A DNA stretch of 64,000 nt from Larix kaempferi (GCA_027924585.1 BSBM01000637.1:5518001-5582000); one strand, 5' to 3'. Shown: positions 24,484 through 36,864, numbered from the stretch's first letter. Numbers and translations are program-made. Notes: generated from the letters alone by a model not told the origin.

Positions 24484-25882
24484 TAATGAACCCAAATTAT
24501 AGGTATCGTATAGCCTTTTTTCCATAGTAAAGCACAAGATATGATGAAGGAAATACACCTGTTTTGTGGGAAAATGTATTTACTTTGATTATTTAATAAG
24601 GATGTTTTAGAGATTATTCTTTTTATGTTAAAATCATTTTTCCACGTGCTAACCTTGGTAATGAGCAGGCATAAACAAGGCGTGAAGGTCTTGAGGTATC
24701 AATGAGAGTCAAAGCTTGAGATTGCAGATAACAAAGGGGCTCAGCGCTCATATCTCCCTGAATTCTAGAGAATCCTTGATTAAGAGGATCGGCATTTATG
24801 ATCCTAGACTAGGTTATAGTTAGAGACATATATATATGGACCTCTCGGTTAGCGAGGGGGGTCCTGTTGCTATTTTGGAGAATCAATCGTTTATGCATTT
24901 TTGTACTATGAAGACAGTGTGTTAAAGACTTTCCTAAACCATGAAGTTACTATCTTAATAAGAAGACCAATGTTACTTTCAAGCCCGCGTTTATAAGTTT
25001 TCCATACTCTTGAGTACGGGTTGGGGAGGGCCCCTCCAACACGTAAGTCAGGAGATTTACTCTGTTTTCAGTTATTTTCCATATGTGCTGTGTATTGATT
25101 TAATCCTTATCATATATGAAAGTATTTTGATGGCATTTGAATGACATGGTTTTATTTCAGTATTAAAGCGATCATTTTGATTCAGCACAAAATTTGTAGT
25201 TGGCTACAGTGCATCCCGTAGTTTGGTAGAACTCTTTCCGTAGTCCTGCAGCTACATTTCACGGAAGTGTATTTCGACATCTGTTTTCATGCATTCTTAT
25301 ATTAGTTTTAAAACAATGATTAAGATCTAGGAGCTCATGCATATTTACCTTATCAGAGTTAGATAATAGAGGTTAATCGCTTTCAGTTATTTAGTTTAAT
25401 TAATGATCATCACTTTGGGTGTTTAATCTGAATAGATAGGATTGGTTAATTCTCAGCATTGGATATTTACATTTTGATTTGGTTTTCAGTATTTAAGTTT
25501 TTAGATTAGACTTTCGATATTCAGCACTTGATTCTTAGCATTCACTTATTAGATTAAAATCTCAATTTTCAGCATTTTATTTCTAGACTAAGTTTATCCA
25601 GCTTTCAACATTTCAATTATTAATATAGATTTACAGTTTTCATCATTTAACTTCTTCACATAGGAATTTGTCATTCATAGATTCATAATCATTTTAGCCC
25701 ACTTTATTCTTCGATTAGAAAAACCTTTAATACATATACCAACACCTTAAACACGACAAAGACTATCCTATAGAGCACATACAGTGCTAGCACCTCTGAA
25801 GTTTGTACGTCCCCTGGTCGATAATTAAAGTATGCTCCTGGTATAGCTTCCATAATTAGGCATCCATTCTTGGAGACCACCA
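24484..25882 (+). repeat. 5' LTR of the gag-pol-less element
   Basis: 1399 bp matching 42363-43731. Its first bases are TAATGAACCC against TGATGAACCC in the 3' copy, so the terminal TG has become TA. It ends GAGACCACCA. The 3' copy lacks about 30 bp near 43425 that this copy has. Confidence 0.9.
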
Positions 25883-25995
25883 AGCGAGCCAGGAATCTAA
25901 TCAAGTGAGCCAGAAAATTATCAAGCACTACAGAAATTAAGCGAGCCAACCATCTATTCAAGCGAGCCAGCCACGTATTCAAGTGACCCAAAAAA
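25883..25995 (+). repeat. Short minisatellite next to the 5' LTR
   Basis: About five units of roughly 20-25 bp, variants of AAGCGAGCCAGCCATCTATTC, directly follow the LTR where a primer site would be expected. No canonical TGG-initiated primer site is visible here. Confidence 0.75.
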
Positions 25996-26766
25996 AAATC
26001 ATGCACTACCAATATCAAATCAACAAATGCAGGGAATATTTCAAGCTCAGTACTGAGCATAAGAGAAAAGTCAAATCACAATTTGACACAAAAATAAAAG
26101 CATGCAGATACAACATTTTCAAAAGAACCCGATAAAAGAAGGCAAACACACGTAACTACTGACATGCCTAAAATAACTACAGACAAGGTGGAAATCTACT
26201 ACAGATTATAATGCCCATGAAATCAAGCCACGTCATGCACTCAGGTACGCTAAGCATAATGAGGTAATACCTAAAACTCTTTGTTTTATTTTCAAGGTCA
26301 AATCATCATCCCACAAAATGGTTATTTCTGAAGCTGAGGACAACTTTCAAGTTAAATCGGTGGCAAGGTTCAGATTACCTCACAAAATCATGATTGCCCA
26401 CCTTTAGCATGTCAGAATGACAATCTCTGCATCCAGCCACGATATTCCCCAAAGATCAGAGCAGAAGTGCAATGCACAATTATGGAAAGAAATGCAGTGC
26501 TCAATAATGGAAAGGGATGTGTAAGGTGGCAAGTACAATTCGAAATGATCGGGAGAGGTGTGTGAGAACAGCTAAATAAGGTGACATAGTTTACAAAAAA
26601 GACCCATTTTTGCAATAACATCTCTCCAGAAGAAGGAAAACTGAAAGTTCGCATTGTCACCTAGCTAGCAAGATACCTTCGAACCTTTGAATCAACCTCG
26701 GTCAGTTGAGGTAAGTCAGCCACGCTCAAAGTTTTTCATCTTACTGATTATAGTAGAAAATTCAAG
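25996..26766 (+). other. Non-coding leader of the gag-pol-less element
   Basis: About 770 bp between the LTR-adjacent minisatellite and the ORF start. There is no credible reading frame. It presumably holds the packaging signal of the element's RNA, but I see no feature that shows this. Confidence 0.5.
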
Positions 26767-28172
26767 ATGACAAAGGGGTTCAAAAAGAGTGAACCAGAGG
26801 ATCACAAAGCCATTTATGAAAACCCAAGGATTCTATCTATCCTCCATAATGCAGGCTAGATGCCCTTCATCTCAGCGCTGAGAGGGTCTAATACAAAGGT
26901 GGCTTTAAAATTCGCAAGAAACTTGAAGCACATCAAAGAGGATCATTTCGTCACCCTGGTTAGAGGACTTCGTATCAGACTGGATGAGGAGGCCATTGAA
27001 AAATACACAGGGCTACACATGGGTCTACACTGGGAGAGGTAAGACAGGGAAGCCAACCAGAGTGCAAAGCCAACTTTCTTTCGGACCTGGAGAAGCTTAT
27101 GAAGAAGACAAAAATGGAGTTAAGAGGGTCACTAAGCCAACACCTTGGGACGAAGTAGCTGATGTCGTTCAGAAATATGTAACATGTACAGGGAGGCTGA
27201 GCTACTTCCCTCTTTTCCACTTCTGAATTCTAGATATTCTGAGGCACATGAGCCACATCACACCAAACAACAACATCAACATTCCTTATTATCTTCTCCT
27301 GTCTTGGGAAAAATGAGCAAAAAATTTATTGAAGGAAAAGAGGATGTGTTAGCCCACCATGGGCTAATCAAGTTGATAATTTGTGAAGAGTTAACAGTAC
27401 ATGTTCCAAAAATTTCATGGGAGGATTTTGTGGTAATCTCAGCAGATGATGTGTAGAGGATGAGGGGTACACCTAATGTAGGAATACCCCCAGCCTCAGG
27501 GTCAAAAGAGAAATCCACTTCCGTATTAGGAGACAAGAGAAAAATCGACCTGGACAGCGTGGCCGATACCCTGATGAAAATTAAGCATTACAGAGATGGC
27601 TCCCACCAAAAGGAATCAAGGATTTCCACCAGTGAGCAAGGGCCAAAGCGGCAAAGAAAAAGGTTCACATAGCCACCCAAAATCAAGCATGAAAATGATG
27701 TAGAAAGGGAGCCCAGCCCAATAATTAGGGACGTATCTGACAATGATGACGATTGGGTATACTAGGATGACCCAACCACACCTGAAGAACAAGATGATGT
27801 CCAATGGAACCCCGCTGGTCAGGATGTAAACCCTGCAGACCAAGATGTAAGCCCTGCTGATCAAAACATAAACCCTGAAGACACTAACCGTCTAGTTGAG
27901 GCATTGATAGAATTAGCAAAGGTCAGGGAAGAGTTGAAAGCGTTAAAGGTTGAGGCAAGAATTCAGAGAAGCCAGCCAACTTCACCAGCACCTCCATTAT
28001 TCGTACAGGAGAAGACATAGATATTGAAGATGCAGCATGTAGGGGAGATGAAGCTGGAAGAACAACAAAATGCAGCACTGAGGGAGAAATTGGGTCAAGC
28101 TCAGACAGAATTGGCTCAGAAGGACCAGAAAATCCAGCAATTAGAGGACACATTGACTACCACAAGAAAAAT
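26767..28172 (+). pseudogene. Accessory-type ORF of the gag-pol-less element, 5' part
   Basis: ATG 26767 opens MTKGFKKSEPEDHKAIYENP. The next region (MPFISALRGSN, VTLVRGLRIRLDEEAIEKYTG) resembles a domain found in plant genomes in putative transposon proteins. After a frameshift near 27040 it continues as GPGEAYEEDKNGV and VADVVQKYVTCTGRLSYF, then after another shift as KMSKKFIEGKEDVL and HHGLIKLIICEEL. The second half is charged and repetitive, with imperfect repeats of PADQDVSPADQ. From about 27900 it is Gln/Glu/Lys-rich with heptad spacing, a likely coiled coil. Stops include TAG for Trp at 26858. The gypsy element enters at 28173. Function unknown. Confidence 0.75.
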
Positions 28173-29769
28173 TGTTGGGCCTGGCCCAAGTGAGGCAATT
28201 TAGAGCAAGAAGGTGTTTTGGAATTGCGAAGCTGAGCACAGCTTGGATGAAACAAGTTTATATAAGGTTTTGGGATGTTGGGAAGTTGCACGCAATGCAG
28301 CAATGGAGGAAGCTGCGAGGATCAGTACTGCGAGGAGGCAGTGTTGCAAAGTGTCCAGTCCATAGAATGCCAGCAAAGCAGAGTGCTGGACGTAAGATGG
28401 CACGTGTTCCGATTAGATAGTCGACCGTCTATTTTTGGTAAAGATGCTCCAGGAGTGCTAAGAGGCAGGCAGGAGAAAATTGGGAAGAAAGTGACTCATC
28501 GCACACGCGAAAGACGCCACTACTTGAACCAGTCGCACGAAATCGTTAGAGGAAGAACCGCTTGGTAAAAGGGACCTGTTGGCATGCACATAATAGGAAG
28601 GCCGATAGTGACGTGATGCATGCGCGGAAGACCACCACGATGGAATACTCGCTACCAGAGGCCAGAAGTCCGTTTTTGGGGAAACCATGACAGTTTTTGT
28701 AAACCTAAGGGTTCTTTCCTGCAGATTGTAAAGACATGACCTACAGGCATGATCTATAAAGAAGGCATTTTTGTATGGGGAAGGGTTACTCTTCAATTTT
28801 TATCATTGTTAGAATCTTTGAGCTTGAAATCTATTGTAAAGGCTCTGGAGCTGTGTGCACAGAGACCTATCTGAGAGAGAAGAGAGTCTGCAGCTGAATG
28901 CGCAGACTAAGAACTGCTATACGCTTCCCAAAATATCAATTTAACAACAGTTCTTATGGACGTAGCCTCCATCCGGGGGGTGAACCATGTTAAATACTGT
29001 GTAGTGTGATTGCATGTGTCTTTGCACTGTTCATTTGCTTAGTATGGATGGTCAATACCGCAGATTATCTATTATGCGATTTCTTTTATATGTATTTGCC
29101 GAAGGGATGGTGGGAATAGTATGTTAAGTAATACATGTGTGGATGAATGCTAAGTATTCAACACTTCTAAGTCTTTGAATGCATGAAATTGTTGGATAAT
29201 CACACAGTTAAGCACTAGATTTGAGCATAGCATTGGAGTGCATAGTAGTGTATGTTTTATTCAGTTGCATGCACCATAATGATAATAACCTAAGTGTTTC
29301 TGAATGGATAAAGATCATTAAGTAAGCTTGAGCAGAGTTGATCAAGTCCTGAAGTGGACGCGCGGTCTAGTTGACGCACTAACCCATCATAAGTGCTGCA
29401 GGATAAGCTGCTGATAGCTTATCATCGTAATGCTGGAAGTATCCCATACCGCGCAGTCTGTGGATGCAATGGTTGCGCAAGTGCCTCAACTTGCCAAAGT
29501 ATCCGACGCAAAGTAGAGACTTCGTGCAGTTGTCTGTTCGCAGCAAGGTTCCTTTACTGCACTGTTCGTTAGTCTCTTTTACACTCACATCACCAGGTTG
29601 CGGAAACATGATTTTGCAACCACCCCCTCAAATTCACCTCGGGTGAGACCTCAAGTTGCTCGTAGCCTGTTGCCGAAAGGGCCGGTGAATAGGGGTTTTG
29701 TTGGTTCCTTGAACCGCGAAGTACCTGGGTCTACATTGGAAACCTCTAGCTCAGTTATATAGGCCAACA
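28173..29769 (+). repeat. 5' LTR of the 13.3 kb gypsy element
   Basis: 1597 bp from TGTTGGGCCT to AGGCCAACA, so the LTR ends are inverted copies of each other. It is the same length as the 3' LTR but visibly diverged, mostly by transitions. ORFs at 28172-28568 and on the opposite strand are LTR shadows. The following bases, TGGTTCTATTTTCGCGC at 29772, occupy the primer-site position, but I cannot match them to a tRNA. Confidence 0.92.
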
Positions 29770-29824
29770 AATGGTTCTATTTTCGCGCTAAGACTCAGTG
29801 ATGTGATAGTGTATTTGGAAAGTA

Positions 29825-30334
29825 ATGTGTGATGAAGAATACCAGTTCCCATTGGGTTTAGACAATTGGCATCCCGAAAAGAAAGAGATATGGGACTGGT
29901 GTGACAAGATTGAAAGAGATTTTGCAAAGAAAGAGAACAGACACCCACGTATGTCTGATGTAGAGTGGTTGAATAGATATTTGTGGAAATATATTCACGA
30001 GATATTCTGGGATTCATTTGGAAATGATTTGCACGAGTGGATATCGCGACTCGCAGAAAGGAAAAACTGTTTTCAAGGGGGAGTACCTACATAGTGGACT
30101 CTAGAGCTTACAGCGCATCTCAAAGCAATAGACATCCCACTATCGTGAGCAGTCAACTTCTGGGTTGATAGCATACTTGAAGGATTTGTAACAGAATTTG
30201 CTGTAGACACGCTGAAATCCTAAAACCAAGCCGAAGCGTACTTTTTCGAAGGATTTAGAGGTAAGTACCTGAACAATATTAGTCTAAATATTAAAATGCT
30301 TTTAGCTGAGAAAGGCGTTTTAAGAATGCAGTAA
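29825..30334 (+). pseudogene. Pre-gag ORF of the gypsy element
   Basis: ATG 29825 opens a frame of 169 codons ending at TAA 30332-30334, with in-frame stops only after codon 89 and at two later points. It lies between the primer site and gag. The product is acidic and aromatic-rich (DNWHPEKKEIWDWCDKIERD, then YLWKYIHEIFWDSFGND), with no zinc or protease motif. Its length and codon-like composition suggest it was translated. Extra ORFs at this position are known from Ogre-type elements. I do not recognise a family, and the function is unknown. Confidence 0.6.
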
Positions 30335-30350
30335 TATTTTTTAATCTGTC

Positions 30351-32528
30351 ATGGTAGAAAGTATATATAGTGACTCTGATGAAGAAACCCATAATCTAAG
30401 AAGTGGAAAGAGATATAAGTTCAATAAAGAGAAGAATCCCGGAGAACCTGGACTCTGTGTGAACACCAAACTCCCATGTGACCTTAATAATCAGACCGTG
30501 CCGTCATCAGCCACCATCCACCCTATTACACCTCAGAACCCGTCGGTTGCAAATACCGTGCCATCCCTATCTCAGAATCCACCTACTGCGAGAGTCGTGC
30601 ATCCCAGTCCGCAGAAAATAAATACTGGTAACACCACAGGAGTAGGTTCTTAGACCATTCTGACTCAGACTATTCCAGTTCAGAATACCCAATCTCAGAA
30701 CATTCCGCAGAGTAGTATTCCTAGCATTACTCCCAGTACCACCTTTACTTTTTCCGCTCAGAACGTTGCGCAGAACCATAGCACTACTCAAGGTGCTACA
30801 CAACTAGGAAGGAGAATGATAGATAATGATATAAAAGTGTCGATATTCAAAGGAACGGGTCTAGAAGACCCTAATCAGCACTGGTTTCTATATGAAGCCA
30901 TATGGAGTGTAAAGCAATTTCAGGATGATGCTGTGAAGAGAGCGCAACTCATCACTACTTTCAGAGACAGAGCATTGCATTGATTTATGAAATATTCTCA
31001 GGCACAGCCCAGAAACCTAACATAAATCAAGGTTGCACTTGTAGCAGAGTTTAAGAAACCGAAATCCTAGTCACAATGCATAACAGAGTTAAAAGAAATT
31101 AAGCAAAAACCTACTGAAATGGTCTTGGAATTTGACCAAAAATTTAAGACATTGTTGTATCAAGTGAGCTTTGTTATAGCTCTGCAACAGCATCAGGAGT
31201 GGTTCATCACTGCGTTGTTGCCCCACATCATACAACCATTGATGCAGCAGAAGGTTGCATCGCAGGCAAAGGCCTTGGAGATCTCAATGAAGCTGGAGGC
31301 TTCACTGATCGGTGAGACTAGCTCGGGAATGTCTCAGATCCAGAACTAGTTAATCACCTTAACATTACAATTGCAAGGTATGAATAATAGAAAGGAACAA
31401 AGGTATGAACAGAGGAATGAGTTCTGGTGTATAGGATGTAAGGGAGAAGGCCACACCAGAGAACACTGCCCCTTATTTCAATATTATCTCAATAGTGGTG
31501 CGACGAACCCAATGAATCAGAACTAGGCACCATGGTGTGAAATCTGTAGAAGCAGAGGACACCGACCTGAGGACTGTTATCTAATACATAAATATGTAAA
31601 AACACCTAAAAATTTATATTGCAATTTCTGTAAGTCATTTGGACATGATGAATCCAACTATCGCACATATGAGCTCATGAATGAAAGAAAGCGAGATATG
31701 GAAGCGATGAGAGGTGCTGGAATGTACCGTGTCCAAGAAGAAAATCATCCAAAACAAGAAAATGCTCACTATGATCAAGGCGGATATAGAGGCCGTGGTG
31801 GTGAATACCATGGGAGAGGAAGAAATGTCGGCCCATCCCAAGGAAGAGGCTGTGGCCAGGTAATTTGTTATAATTGTGACCAACCAGGTCATGTACCTAG
31901 ATATTGTACCAACCCATGCACCACGTGCAATTACTGTAAGTCATTTGATCATGTTATTGAAGACTTCCCTATACTAAAGGTAGAAATGCAGAAACGAAGA
32001 AGGACAGAACCGTCGAATCCCAACATTCAGTTGATTGCAGTAGAGAGAAGAACTATGGATCCAAGTGTAAATGTGGTAACACGTAGTGGCGTTGATACAG
32101 GAAGGGATGGAGGCGCAGAAGCTTCGACTTCTGGAATGCGGGATCCTAAGCAGACTCCTGGTGAACTGGTATGGATTAGAAAAGCGCCTGGGAGAACACC
32201 GGATTTGGACTTACAGAAAAATAAGGGAGCATTCGAAGAAGTGCGGGACATGTTCAAAACACCGCCACCTACCTCACCGGGAACCTAGTTGCATAGTGAA
32301 GTACTGCAGATAGAGGATATGTCAGTGGCATATGATCAGACGAGCACTGCAACAGATACAGGTACCTCCATTGCGCAGTTACTACGGAGCTACATGAAGT
32401 TATTGAAGAGCGCAGATGCTTTCATAGAATTTGAAAAACTACTCAGAAAGTATGAGCCACTTAGTGACAAGGGGGCTGCCCATGGCGCAATCCATAATAT
32501 TAGGAGTCCTAAAAGAACATGAAGGGAA
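30351..32528 (+). pseudogene. Gag of the gypsy element with multiple zinc knuckles
   Basis: One frame from ATG 30351 into protease. The N terminus (LRSGKRYKF) and a long Ser/Thr/Gln-rich stretch precede the capsid-like region: VSIFKGTGLEDPNQHWFLYE at about 30840, TTFRDRALH, and HQEWFITALLPHI at about 31190. Then come CIGCKGEGHTREHC, CEICRSRGHRPEDC, CNFCKSFGHDESNY, CYNCDQPGHVPRYC and CNYCKSFDHVIEDF. Three are full CCHC knuckles and two lack the last Cys. A Gly/Arg-rich segment lies before the fourth. Gag assembles the particle and binds RNA. Stops, several of them TAG, occur at 30651, 31050-31070, 31347, 31524 and 32286. Confidence 0.87.
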
Positions 32529-33720
32529 ATGAGGCTCACTACGCAGATTGGGGACAACGAGATGGATGAGATCATTCTTGATCTTGGATCCGAAGTAAAT
32601 GTCTTAACCAAGCATACATGGCATCAGATGGGAAAACCAAAGTTACAGTGGTCACCTCTACAGTTAAGAATGGATAATCAAGGGATAGTTATACCTTTGG
32701 GGAGGTTACCTAACACCATTGTTGACATTGATGAAGTGCACAACTATGCAAATTTTGAAGTGATTGAAATCGTGGATGACAGCCATCCTTATCCAGCACT
32801 GTTGGGTATCGATTGGGCAATGACTAACTCTGCCATAATTGATTTGAAAACTATGAAAATGATATTTGAAGGAAATGATATCAGGGTCATCGAACCATTG
32901 GACCCTATGCAGGGTGAATGATATGTTGAACTAATTCAGGAGGAATCCAGAGCCCGAGACTTGGAATGAATATCGCGTATCGTCATTAGACATGGCACTG
33001 CGCGAGACACCTACCAGATGGCGGGCTATGCACAAGAAGACACTGACCACATGGGATCAGTGCAGAATTAAGATGCAAATCAGGTTTGCTGAGAAGGTTA
33101 CACTACCTTTTACAAAATATAATGGTTAGACGGATCCAAAGGATCATATTGAAGCTTTCTCACAAGCTTGGGTGGAAAGACCACGGACAGAATGGGTGCA
33201 TCTGTTTGTGCACACGCTAGAGGAACCGATTCCGAAGAAGTGGTAGCTAGACCTGGAGTTACGCAGGGGAACAATAGACTAGTCTTTCCTAACTGCGAGC
33301 TTCCAGCAGGATTTTAGTTTTGAAGACGAACATCCAAGTACCAATGACACGCTGCAGGTTATTAAGGAAAAAATATTCAGACCAGACTGTACATAGGGAA
33401 ACATGACACTAGAAGAATTCTTTGGAGCAAAAAATGTACCTACGCGCCTACAACCATAATGAGAGGAGCAGCTAGAGCATGCTCTTGACTGTTATCACAT
33501 CACTGAGGAATGCAAGGATAAAGCAGACAATGATGAGAAGGACACGCACAATATATAGATTCCTGAATCAGAGGGATTGTGTGAGGTAGAAGGACCTCCA
33601 CTGGAAATTCCAGATATGAGTGGACCTGTGAAAACAAGAAAAGTGAACATTGGCACCAATGAAGACCCAAAGTTCACAGCTATCGGAGACTATTGGGATG
33701 CAGACACAGCTTAGGAGGTC
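32529..33720 (+). pseudogene. Protease plus a second gag-like domain
   Basis: In frame with gag, 32529-32921 is a retropepsin-like domain: active-site loop IILDLGSEVNVLTKHTW and the late motif YPALLGIDWA. After a frameshift, 32945-33400 reads a different domain: TWNEYRVSSLDMAL, TWDQCRIKMQIRFAEKV, DPKDHIEAFSQAW, TEWVHLFVHTLEE and FQQDFSFEDEHP. The TDPxxH, W and FxxxF spacing resembles the retrotransposon Gag capsid family, so the element seems to carry a second gag-like module inside pol. The module has three stops of its own. From about 33500 an acidic linker leads to reverse transcriptase. Confidence 0.72.
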
Positions 33721-35280
33721 GCGGGTATATTACAGGAATATCGACAATTATTCCCGACCAAGTTCACAGAAATGAAACGTATTCTGGGAGACTTAGGAGT
33801 GATGAAAATTCCTCTTAAACCTGGCACGAAGCCTATGAAGCAAATACCATATAGACTAAACCCACACTATAAAGAACTAGTTAAGGCAGAACTCGATAAG
33901 ATGCTCGATGTAGGGATCATTGAGCCGGTTGAAGAATCGGAGTGTATAAGCCCGATGGTTATTTAGGATAAGAAAACAAAGGGTGAGATCAGGATCTGTG
34001 TGGATCTCAGAAAGCTCAATGATGCTTCGATGCATGACCCATTTCCTACACATTTTACAGATGAATTGCTTGATAACATTGGAGGGAATGAGGCGTATTC
34101 TTTTACTGATGGATTCTCTGGATACCATCAGATCAGGATTGATTTTGTCGATAGGCACAAAACTACTTTTGCGATAGAATGGGGGTCGTTCCAGTACACA
34201 ATGATGCCTTTTGGTCTGAAGAATGCACCTGCCATATTTTCTAGAGTGGTAGTCGCAGCATTTAAAGACTTCATACATAAGTTTTTAGAGGTTTATTTTG
34301 ATGATCGGACTATTTTCGGTCTATTGAAGAAACATGTCACGAACCTTAAGATTATGCTAGAAAAATGCAGACAACATCAAATTTAATTGAATCTGAAGAA
34401 ATGTGTTTTATGTGTTCCCTAAGGAATTTTGTTGGGACATATTGTGTGCAAACAGGGCTTGATGGTTAATCCTACGAAGATCGCAGTCATTGTAAACTTG
34501 CCTACACCAAATTCAGTCAAGTAGTTGCGCACTACATTGGGGCATACCAGTTACTACAGGAAGTTCATAAAGGGGTACGCACAGATAATTACAGCTATGA
34601 AAAAGTTGTTAAAGAAAGATGTGCCATTCATCTGGAATGCAGAATGCGAACAAGGCTTTAACAAATTAAAAAGATAAAATGGTCACTGCACCGATCCTAT
34701 TTTTTCTGGACTGGGAGAAGCCGTTTCATGTCCATGTTGATGCTTCATGTATAGCATTGGGCATTGTTCTTGCTCAGCCAGGAGATGGAGGTATTGATCA
34801 TCCCATTGCATTTTCCAGCAGAACGTTATCCTCGGCTAAGAAGAACTATACCACTACTGAGCGAGAAGGACTCGCTATGGTCTACGCGCTGTAGAAGTTC
34901 AGGAATTACTTGCTTGGTGACCATTTCTCTATGTTCACTGACCATTCTGCTATGAAATACCTGGTCAATAAGCCAGTGTTAAGGGGCGAATATGCAGATG
35001 GTTACTACTCTTTCAGGAGTATGACTTCGAAATTGTGGTTAAGCCAGGCAGGTTGAATTTAGGACCTGATCATCTATCAAGGATTGAGTCAGGAGAGGAA
35101 CCTACGAATCTGGAGGACAATCTGTCGGATGCGCAGTTGTTTACTATACAGGTTGCTGATGATTATTATAAGGACATCATTGACTTTTTGACTACTAGGT
35201 TTGCACCCACAGAGTTCACTACACAACAAAAGAAGCAGCTGGTAGTGCGAGCCACAAACTTCACCATTATCACAGGTTAG
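33721..35280 (+). pseudogene. Reverse transcriptase and RNase H of the gypsy element
   Basis: It starts after VAGILQEYRQLFPTKF. Reverse-transcriptase motifs are KQIPYRLNPHYKELVKAELD, CVDLRKLND, YSFTDGFSGYHQIRI (first D), MMPFGLKNAPAIFSRV and VYFDDRTIF (catalytic YFDD), then LGHIVCKQGLMV and YYRKFIKGYAQ. RNase H (about 34690-35060) shows PFHVHVDASCIALGIVL, SSRTLSSAKKNYTTTEREGL, TDHSAMKYL and the end NLGPDHLSRI. Frameshifts lie at about 34676 and 34985. Stops include TAG at 33964, 34522 and 34892. RNA-dependent DNA synthesis in the particle would be its role if it were intact. Confidence 0.92.
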
Positions 35281-36426
35281 TTATATAAACTAGGACCGGA
35301 TGAAGTGCTGCGCAGATGTGTACTAGAGCACGAGAAACCATTCATATTGGCTTATGCACATTTAGGAGTCGCAGGAGGTCACTATGTAGGTAGAGCTACT
35401 ACGCAGAAGCTATTGCGCGCAGGGCTATGGTAGCCTACAATTCATAAAGATTCGAAGGAACATTGCCAAAGTTGCGATGTTGGTCAAAGGACAGGGAAGC
35501 CATCATGCAAAGATGAAATGCCATTAAATACACAGTTGACATTGCAGGCCTTTGAGAAATGGGACATTGATTTTGTGGGTCCTATTAACCAACCGAGGAA
35601 GAGAACTAGTGCGAGGTACATTATTATTTCTACTGACTACCTCACCAAATGGGCAGAAGCAAAGCCAGTAAAATACATTAGTGTAGCTACAACCGCGGAG
35701 TTCATTTTTGAAAATATCCTTACAAGGTTCAGATGCCCGAATATTTTGATGAGTGATCAAGGCACTCATTTTCTGAACAGGACCATTGAAGCTTTAACCG
35801 AAGAGTTCCACGTTCATCATCAGCACAATACGCCTTATCATCCACAGGAGAATGGAACTATTGAGGCATTCAACAAAGTGTTGAAGAATGCGCTAACCAA
35901 GATATGCAACGTTAATTGGGACGATTGGGACATGCACATTCCTTCTCTATTATGGGCATATAGGATCACATGCAAGAAACTGACAGGCCATACACCTTTC
36001 AGACTGGCTTATGGGAAAGAGGCAATAATTCCAATGGAATATATCGTTCCCAGTTTGATAATAGCAGCGTTTACAAGCATGGAAGACCGCAATGCGTTGG
36101 AAGAACGACTCTTACATTTGGTTGGGTTGGAGGAAAATCACTTCGTCGCAGGCTTCCACCAACAAGTACAGAAAGAGCGTGAAAAAGCATGGCACGATCG
36201 CCACATCAAGAACAAGTCTTTCCAGGTAGGTGATCTAGTCCTCTTGTATGATAACAAATTCATGAAATTTCTTGGAAAGTTTAAGATGCATTGGCTTGGC
36301 CCGTATATTGTAATGCATGTTACTAACGGTGGTGCAGTTCAGTTAGCTACCTTAGCCGGAGAGACCTTGCTAAGTTTTATAAATGGTAGAAGACTAAAGC
36401 TTTACTGTGATAGTCCAGCTTCATAG
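35281..36426 (+). pseudogene. Integrase of the gypsy element
   Basis: The zinc-binding HHCC region lies at 35345-35480 (AYAHLGVAGGH, then HCQSCDVGQ), with one TAG stop at GLW. From 35518 the frame is open for 302 codons: KWDIDFVGP (first D), DYLTKWAEAKPV, PNILMSDQGTHF (second D) and HPQENGTIEAFNK (E). The C-terminal DNA-binding part follows (FQVGDLVLLYDNKF, KFKMHWLGPYIV, NGRRLKLYCD). No chromodomain is present. All three catalytic residues are kept in this open segment, the best-preserved gene of the element. Confidence 0.94.
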
Positions 36427-36434
36427 AATCTTGT

Positions 36435-36668
36435 ATGATCAAGAGAAACGTACCACGCAGCACTGTTGAAGTTGCACGAGAAAAAAGAAAAAGAAAAGAG
36501 AAAATAAAAGAGGAAATGCATAGTTGCGAAGTCCAAAAGGCAATTGCAAAAATCAAGCAAACTAGGAAAGACATTAAGTTTAGAAGCAAGAAATCACGCA
36601 CCGCGAAGAGACTACGCAGGAAAGATAAGGACATGTTGCGCAGTTCGACGCAACACTCAGGAAAATAG
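36435..36668 (+). CDS. Small Lys/Arg-rich ORF between pol and the accessory ORF
   Basis: 77 codons, uninterrupted, starting 9 bp after the integrase stop in a different frame. The product is very basic (EKRKRKEKIKEE, FRSKKSRTAKRLRRKDK), helix-prone, with possible nuclear or nucleic-acid binding character. It could be a small accessory protein or the spliced start of the downstream ORF, or it may be fortuitous. No homologue recognised. Confidence 0.35.
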   Translation: MIKRNVPRSTVEVAREKRKRKEKIKEEMHSCEVQKAIAKIKQTRKDIKFRSKKSRTAKRLRRKDKDMLRSSTQHSGK

Positions 36669-36864
36669 CCGTTACAATGTCAGTCGGAGAAAATAGTCGT
36701 TATATAACCGTTACCAGCGACCGCTTGGGCATTTAACGCACAGATAGCCATTCTGATCAAGTTTATGATGGAAAGGACCGAAGTATCCGCTGGATTTGTC
36801 CAACGGATACCACCATTAATTCTTATCCAGCCATTGAGGGGCACAGAGGAGGGTCCGCTGCGCC

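Noticed and set aside
28172-28568. ORFs in the first LTR of the 13.3 kb gypsy element and counterparts at 39930-40270.
   Set aside because: They lie within LTRs and differ in frame and length between the two LTR copies.
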